Positions 58,741 through 64,000 of a stretch of 64,000 bases of DNA are shown piece by piece. The DNA is from Symsagittifera roscoffensis (taxonomy: Eukaryota; Xenacoelomorpha; Acoela; Convolutidae), in the NCBI RefSeq assembly GCF_963678635.1, contig NC_087071.1, positions 3,425,624-3,489,623 of the forward strand. The letters are read 5' to 3'. The first letter of the stretch is position 1. Every line of letters begins with the position of its first letter. Under the pieces are notes generated by a model. The model did not search any database. It had not been told where the DNA came from and was given only the letters and a program-made list of their open reading frames with translations. The position numbers were made by a program, and so were the translations under genes.

Positions 58741-59553
58741 TTATCCATTGTGAGTGTGGGATTGGTTTAAATGTTGATGTACCTGATAAATCATAGTGAT
58801 AACTTCATAGTGATTATTTTGACAATCTAGATAGAGTGGGAAATGTTGTAAAATATTTAATTGTGATTGATCAATATCAGTTTTTACTGCATATTTACAT
58901 TCTAGTCGGGGTGATGTTTCGTCTTTTGCGAGATAGAATTTAATATTTTTTGGTATTTCGACTGTAGTTTTTCGTGTAAGTAATTCTGGTGGTTTATTTC
59001 TACTTAAAGTGTCTGGTAATGCAAGGTTTTTTCCTGCTGTCCAAACTATGTGTAAGTTCGGGAATTTCATTAGAAAAAATTGAAACCTATAAACTCTATG
59101 GTTTGGATTTGATTTTTGTGTAAAAAGAAATATAATGGGTTTATGGTCTGTGAACAAAACTGTTGGATGTTTTGATCCAAGTATCAGAAATTCATATTCT
59201 GTAAGTGTATAAATTATAGCTGTACACTCTCTCATTAGTGTGGAGAGTCGTAATTCGGCTTGTGTAAAAAGTCGTGACTTTGCTGATATTAGATTCGTTT
59301 TATTCGTTCCACTATGTGATTGTAATAATGCTGAGCCGATGCCGAAATTTGAAGCATCGCACATAGCGTAAAATGGTGGATTTGGGTTTGGAATTGTGTT
59401 TGATATTTGTTCTGTTAAAAGTTTTTTAACTTCTTCAAATCTTGTTTGATGTTTAGTGATCCATTCAAAAATATTCTGTTGTCTAAGGATGTTATAAAAG
59501 GGTCTTAAGTATAAATGCTTTTTGTAAACATATTTACTTAAGAAATTTAACAT
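58741..59553 (-). CDS. Gypsy-type RNase H and connection
   Basis: The frame is 270 codons. FEEVKKLLTEQ is followed by MCDASNFGIGSALLQ (first catalytic Asp), LSTLMRECTAIIYTLTEYEF (Glu) and LFTDHKPIIFL (Asp), then PNLHIVWTAGKNLALPDTLS, the end of the domain in Ty3/gypsy elements. The frame continues from the RT across a stop near 59600. It would degrade the RNA strand of the cDNA hybrid. This is the best preserved part of the element together with RT. Confidence 0.9.
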   Translation of the reverse strand: MLNFLSKYVYKKHLYLRPFYNILRQQNIFEWITKHQTRFEEVKKLLTEQISNTIPNPNPPFYAMCDASNFGIGSALLQSHSGTNKTNLISAKSRLFTQAELRLSTLMRECTAIIYTLTEYEFLILGSKHPTVLFTDHKPIIFLFTQKSNPNHRVYRFQFFLMKFPNLHIVWTAGKNLALPDTLSRNKPPELLTRKTTVEIPKNIKFYLAKDETSPRLECKYAVKTDIDQSQLNILQHFPLYLDCQNNHYEVITMIYQVHQHLNQSHTHNG

Positions 59554-59598
59554 TCCAAGGAATTCTTGAATTTTCTTTTTGTTTGTTGGTGGCTGAAG

Positions 59599-61005
59599 TT
59601 ATTGAATTGCGTCAATGCGTGTTTTTAATGGAGTAATAGTGTTTCGTTCGATGTTATGTCCTAAAAATTTTACTCGTGTTAAGAAGAAATGTGATTTATC
59701 TGGGGCTGCTTTGAGATTTTCGTTTTGAAGGATTTTATGATATTGTTCTAAGACTGTGAACCTTTCGTCTTTCGTTTTTGATTGCATAAGCACATCGTCT
59801 AAATATGTGATTGCGTTTATCTTTAGTATTAGTGGTCGAAAAATTTTACTCATGAAAGCTGAAAAAGCTGCTGGTCCTATGGATATTCCATAGAATAATC
59901 TATTAAATTCGTATTGTTGATTTCCAATAACGAATTGCGTTAGACGTGTTGACTGTTCGTCTGATGGCATTTGGTTATAAGCACTGTTCATGTTTGCGGT
60001 TGTGAAGTATTTTCCATAAATTTTTGTTAAGATTACTTGTATTGGTTCAATAGGCCAATTGCATTTAGATTCATCAATTAGTGAATTGAGATATCTAGCG
60101 TCTAGAACTATTTTTAATGATTCGCCTTTCGCTAGAATAATAACAGGATTAATAAAGGTGTTTCCTTGTGGTTGTTCTTCTTTGTTTACTGGTGATATAA
60201 TTTCATATTGTTCTAAAATATCTAATAATCTGTTAACTTTATCATGTATGTGAATAGGTACTTTACTTGCTCTTTGCTCTTTGAAAACTGCATCTGGTTT
60301 TAATGGAAGGTGTAGTGATGAACTGACTTTTCCTACGTCAAATTTTGATGTTGCGTAGACTGATGAATATTTTATAAGCTGTTGTGCTAACTTATCAAAT
60401 TCTTTTTGTGTTATTTGTGAATGTTGAAAATGAAACATGGTTAAAAATTTCTGTTGGTCTTTTGTATAATTTGTTATATCAAAAGTAGGTTTGAAATATG
60501 GACTTTTTGTGAAATAGTCTGTATTTCTTTTTTCATTACTCATTATATTAATTATAGATAATTCTTCATTAAGATTTGTGGACTGACAAATATCGAGTAG
60601 TTGTAATATATTTTTGACTCTGTAGGCTATTTGTTTTACAGGTGAAGTTGTTGCGTTTGTTTCACAATATCCTAATAATCCTTGGGGTAATGTTACATTA
60701 TTTGGTGTATTATTATATACGTGTAGTGAAATAATAACTGAATGATTGTTCCTTTCGTATTTGATTGATGAGATTGTGATTTTGAAAAATTTGTGAATTG
60801 GTCTGAATTCAAAATCTGACATAAAGAGTTGTTGTCTATTTTGATTTGTGTTATATTGATGAACTTGTTTTATGGAGAATTTATAGATAGTTCTTGATAG
60901 TGGTTTCAGGCGTCCTCGTTGCTGATTATAAATGGGGTAGAATTTGGAGAAGAATGGTGGTTGTTTGTTTAATCTTTGAAAAAATGTTATAGCTGTGTTC
61001 TTCAT
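59599..61005 (-). CDS. Gypsy-type reverse transcriptase
   Basis: The frame is 468 codons and opens at an ATG inside the protease-RT linker. RT core motifs include NPVIILAKGESLKIVLDARY, NMNSAYNQMPSDE, FNRLFYGISIGPAAFSAFM, the catalytic YLDDVLMQ (about 59810), and FFLTRVKFLGHNI. Order and sequence are Ty3/gypsy-type. The frame is intact through all catalytic motifs. Upstream it is separated by a stop from the protease, and downstream by a stop from RNase H. Confidence 0.93.
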   Translation of the reverse strand: MKNTAITFFQRLNKQPPFFSKFYPIYNQQRGRLKPLSRTIYKFSIKQVHQYNTNQNRQQLFMSDFEFRPIHKFFKITISSIKYERNNHSVIISLHVYNNTPNNVTLPQGLLGYCETNATTSPVKQIAYRVKNILQLLDICQSTNLNEELSIINIMSNEKRNTDYFTKSPYFKPTFDITNYTKDQQKFLTMFHFQHSQITQKEFDKLAQQLIKYSSVYATSKFDVGKVSSSLHLPLKPDAVFKEQRASKVPIHIHDKVNRLLDILEQYEIISPVNKEEQPQGNTFINPVIILAKGESLKIVLDARYLNSLIDESKCNWPIEPIQVILTKIYGKYFTTANMNSAYNQMPSDEQSTRLTQFVIGNQQYEFNRLFYGISIGPAAFSAFMSKIFRPLILKINAITYLDDVLMQSKTKDERFTVLEQYHKILQNENLKAAPDKSHFFLTRVKFLGHNIERNTITPLKTRIDAIQ

Positions 61006-61430
61006 TTTTGTATATTTGTCCTTTATGTGTAATTTACTATTTAATATATTTGTTGTTCGTATATTTTTAGTGATAAATGGTATGCCAATAATATTGTGTT
61101 TAATATCGGTAATGTGAAATGTTTGTTTGAATGGTTTATTCAGAATTTTGTTTTGTTACATTGTTCTTGTGGGAACAAGGAATAGTTGGATTTTTCCATA
61201 ATTTGTTAACATTAATCCTTGTGCTGTTGCTAACTTACTAGATGTTACTAATGGTTTTAGATTTGGATGTAATAATCTTATTTCATTCCATGTAGGAATA
61301 TTGATGATATTTGATTCTGCGCCTGAGTCGATTAAAAAATCAATTTCAAGATCTGGTGGTTGAAATTCTTTGCTTCTTGGGCTTTCTAAAAGAAATGGAA
61401 TTGTCCAAATTTTTTCTCGTGGCGGTTCTT
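61006..61430 (-). pseudogene. Gypsy-type aspartic protease
   Basis: Minus-strand frame without its own start reads DLEIDFLIDSGAESNIINIP (about 61350-61290), the DSG active site, followed by KPLVTSSKLATAQGL. It is interrupted by a stop near 61160. The N-terminal side joins the acidic end of the Gag region. Confidence 0.8.
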
Positions 61431-62670
61431 TTTGTACGTTTTGCTATATATGATTTGTGGTTAAATTTTTTATTTCGTTTTTATTAAATGAATTTTCCGT
61501 ATCAATTTTGTGTGTTTCTTGGTTGATTTGTGTAGGATTATTATTTGGTCCTAAATAATAATTGTTAAGGAGTTCTAATTGATTTTCGTATATGTGTGAA
61601 CTAAAAGGTTCTTCATATGTGACTGATTCATAGTCATTTTCGACAGTTCTCATATTAATTAAGATATTATTATCTGTATCGCTTTCACTGTCTGTTGATT
61701 CGCAATTAATGTGATTTACTTGTAATTCTTCTGTGTTATCGATACCTGGGGGGTTTGAAGTTATTTCTTCATTTGTTTGTACTTGATTTATTTGTCTTTT
61801 GTGTTTTGGTGTATTACTTCTATGTCGATACTGAGAATCGGGATAACGATTATTATTCCTATGAGGTGATTGGGAATAATTTCTATGTCGATTGTTATAA
61901 CTTGAATTTCGATTTGGTGAGTTATTTCTTGATCTGTTTTGGTGATTGTATTTGATCTTTGATAGTTTGATCTGTTGTTTGAGTTTTTCCGTGATCTGTT
62001 GTTCGGATAACTATTATTACGATTGTTGGAGTAACTTCTATTTCTATTGTTTGAATAGTTTCTATTTCTATTATTTGAATAGTTTCAATTTCAAATTAAG
62101 ATGAATTTCGTGATTGATTGTTTGAAAAATGTCTATTTATGTTTGATGCTGAACTGGATGCTGAAACAAATTGTGTTGATTTTGAGTTTGATCGTGGGTA
62201 GTTGTTTCGACTATTCGATCGGCTATATCTATTTTGTGAGAAATTTCGTGAATTTCTTTGTTCGGGTGATCTACCTCTATAACTAGAGTTATATGGTGAT
62301 TGATTTCTAGAATAGTTTTGATTGCTTGGAAGTGGTTTTCCAGAGCTATTATTACTATATACGTTTTTGTTTGGTAGATTTTGATAATTTTTCATGTATT
62401 GATAAATTGATTTATTTGGTTCTTTGCGTTTTGGAGGTTTATTTTGGTTGTCTTGCTATTTTTCTCTACATTCAGAGATACTGTGTCCGTATCGTCGACA
62501 ATAATTACACCATTTCTTGAAAGATGGTTCGCCTTTATAATTTGGGTTTCTTTCATAGATGTTTAAAATTTCAGTGATTTTTTCAGATAGGTCTACATCT
62601 GATTCCTGTATATTGTTAATATGCGTAGTTTTTGTTTCAATACGATTAACATATTGTAATTTTAATTTTT
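61414..62670 (-). repeat. Tandem duplication of gag/nucleocapsid region, unit A
   Basis: Unit A matches unit B (62671 to about 63925) end to end with an offset of 1257-1262 bp. The junction is seen where CTCGTGGCKGTTYTTTTTGT occurs at 61418 and 62673. The zinc-knuckle part is nearly identical, while the 61430-61700 part is clearly more diverged from 62690-62950. Unit A has lost about 20 bp of the tandem Asn/Arg repeat. Confidence 0.93.
61444..62670 (-). pseudogene. Gag/nucleocapsid, second (downstream) copy
   Basis: Repeats the zinc knuckle CNYCRRYGHSISEC (62509-62468), the UAG codon (62458-62456) and an RS/Asn-rich segment (frame 62395-62096). It then runs into an acidic segment (frame 61653-61444) that leads to the protease. 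Only this copy is joined to pol, so it is the one in the original position relative to protease. Confidence 0.8.
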
Positions 62671-63925
62671 TTCTCGTGGCTGTTTTTTTGTATATTTTGG
62701 TATATGTGATTTGAAGTTGAGCTTTGTACGTTGTCTTTGTCGGTTAAATTTTCCGTGTTAATTTTGTTTACTTCCTGGGTGGTTTGTGTATCATCACTAA
62801 TTGGTCCTAAATAGTAGTTATTGAGAAGTTCTAATTAATTTTCATGTATGTGTGAACTAAAGGGTTCTTCATATGTGATTGATTCTTAGTCGTTTTTGAC
62901 AGATATCATATTAACTAAAAGGTTATTATCTGTATCACTTTCACTGTCTGTTGATTCGCAATTTATGTGATTTACTTGTAATTCGATATTTTCTGTGTTA
63001 TCGATACCTGGGGGGTCTGAAGTTATTTCTTCATTTGTTTGTACTTGATTAATTTGTGTTTTGGTGTATTACTTCTATGTCGATACTGAGAATCGGGATA
63101 ACGATTATTATTCCTATGAGGTGATTGGGAATAATTTCTTTGTCGATTGTTGTAACTTGAATTTCGATTTGGTGAGTTATTTCTTGATCTGTTTTGGTGA
63201 TTGTAATTTGATCTTTGATAGTTTGATCTGTTGTTTGAGTTTTTCCGTGATCTGTTGTTCGGATAACTATTATTACGATTGTTGGAGTAACTTCTATTTC
63301 TATTGTTTGAATAGTTTCTATTTCTATTATTTGAATAGTTTCTATTTCTATTATAAGATGAATTTCGTGATTGATTGTTTGAAAAATGTCTATTTATGTT
63401 TGATTGTGAACTGTATGCTGAAACAAATTGTGTTGAATTTGAATTTGATCGTGGGTAGTTGTTTCGACTATTCGATCGGCTATATCTATTTTGTGAGAAA
63501 TTTCGTGAATTTCTTTGTTCGGGTGATCTACCTCTATAACTAGAGTTATATGGTGATTGATTTCTAGAATAGTTTTGATTGCTTGGAAGTGGTTTTCCAG
63601 AGCTATTATTACTATATACGTTTTTGTTTGGTAGATTTTGATAATTTTTCATGTATTGATAAATTGATTTATTTGGTTCTTTGTGTTTTGGAGGTTTATT
63701 TTGGTTGTCTTGCTATTTTTCTCTACATTCAGAGATACTGTGTCCGTATCGTCGACAATAATTACACCATTTCTTGAAAGATGGTTCGCCTTTATAATTT
63801 GGGTTTCTTTCATAGATGTTTAAAATTTCAGTAATTTTTTTCAGATAGGTCTACATCTGATTCCTGTATATTGTTAATATGCGTAATTTTTGTTTCAATA
63901 CGATTAACATATTGTAATTTTAAAT
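62671..63925 (-). repeat. Tandem duplication of gag/nucleocapsid region, unit B
   Basis: Second unit of the duplication. Its gag side continues beyond 63925 into unique sequence. It has one extra T near 63840 relative to unit A, shifting the Gag frame. Confidence 0.93.
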
Positions 63926-64000
63926 TCTCGGTTTCTTCGAGCTTCATTGTGATCTCTGTTTGTTCTAGTTTATCGACTAGTTTTCTGAAATCTAGAATTG
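62680..64000 (-). pseudogene. Gag C-terminal region and nucleocapsid, first (upstream) copy
   Basis: From the right edge the minus strand reads a charged helical segment (KLVDKLEQTEITMKLEETEN), then CNYCRRYGHSISEC (63766-63725), a CCHC zinc knuckle that binds RNA. A UAG stop follows at 63715-63713, and then frame 63652-63023 of 209 codons. That frame is rich in Arg, Ser, Asn and Tyr with tandem YSNNRNR repeats. The basic, repetitive make-up suits RNA binding. The Gag N-terminus and 5' LTR lie outside the window. Confidence 0.82.

Noticed and set aside
63061-63543. 160-codon plus-strand Tyr/Cys-rich ORF
   Set aside because: Complement of the Arg/Asn/Ser repeat in the nucleocapsid region; the same shadow appears in the duplicated unit.

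Overview
The window looks like AT-rich nuclear DNA of an invertebrate metazoan. The evidence is long gene-poor AT-rich stretches, one spliced host-type gene of the RING/B-box (TRIM-like) class, and many retrotransposons and small inverted-repeat elements. Nothing bacterial (operons, Shine-Dalgarno sites) is seen. The species cannot be named from the sequence alone.

Layout. Positions 1-1225 hold the broken 3' part of a BEL/Pao pol on the minus strand. From 1.2 to 17.2 kb I see no convincing gene, only repeats: a two-unit tandem repeat of about 1.1 kb carrying insertions, an old dispersed repeat pair, a tRNA-like fold-back, a 143 bp tandem duplication, a 893 bp inverted-repeat element full of ATCGAT palindromes, a T-rich minisatellite and an AGGTAA-rich patch. 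From 17.2 to 25.1 kb there is a nest on the minus strand: a Ty1/copia element with an intact 1,274-codon frame sits inside a decayed Ty3/gypsy pol.

From 25.5 to 32.7 kb lies the one likely host gene, a 658-residue RING/B-box/coiled-coil protein in two exons. The 5.1 kb intron appears to use a GC-AG splice pair and holds two copies of a TA-flanked inverted-repeat transposon, a long fold-back and a degenerate copy of a hairpin repeat. From 33.8 to 41.2 kb lie two broken copies of a family-B, virus/Polinton-type DNA polymerase, with a third copy of the TA element between them. From 41.2 to 48.3 kb is a degenerate BEL/Pao element (LTR candidate, primer site, gag, protease, RT, part of RNase H), cut off by a hairpin-bearing repeat.

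From about 50.3 kb to the right edge, on the minus strand, lies a very large Ty3/gypsy-type retrovirus-like element running beyond the window. Its order is gag/nucleocapsid, protease, RT, RNase H, integrase with GPY/F module, a hydrophobic ORF, an envelope-like ORF, and a further unrecognised ORF after env. Its nucleocapsid region is tandemly duplicated (about 1,257 bp). This element, with its accessory ORFs, is the best candidate for something undescribed. Almost all the mobile genes are frameshifted; the copia frame is the main exception.
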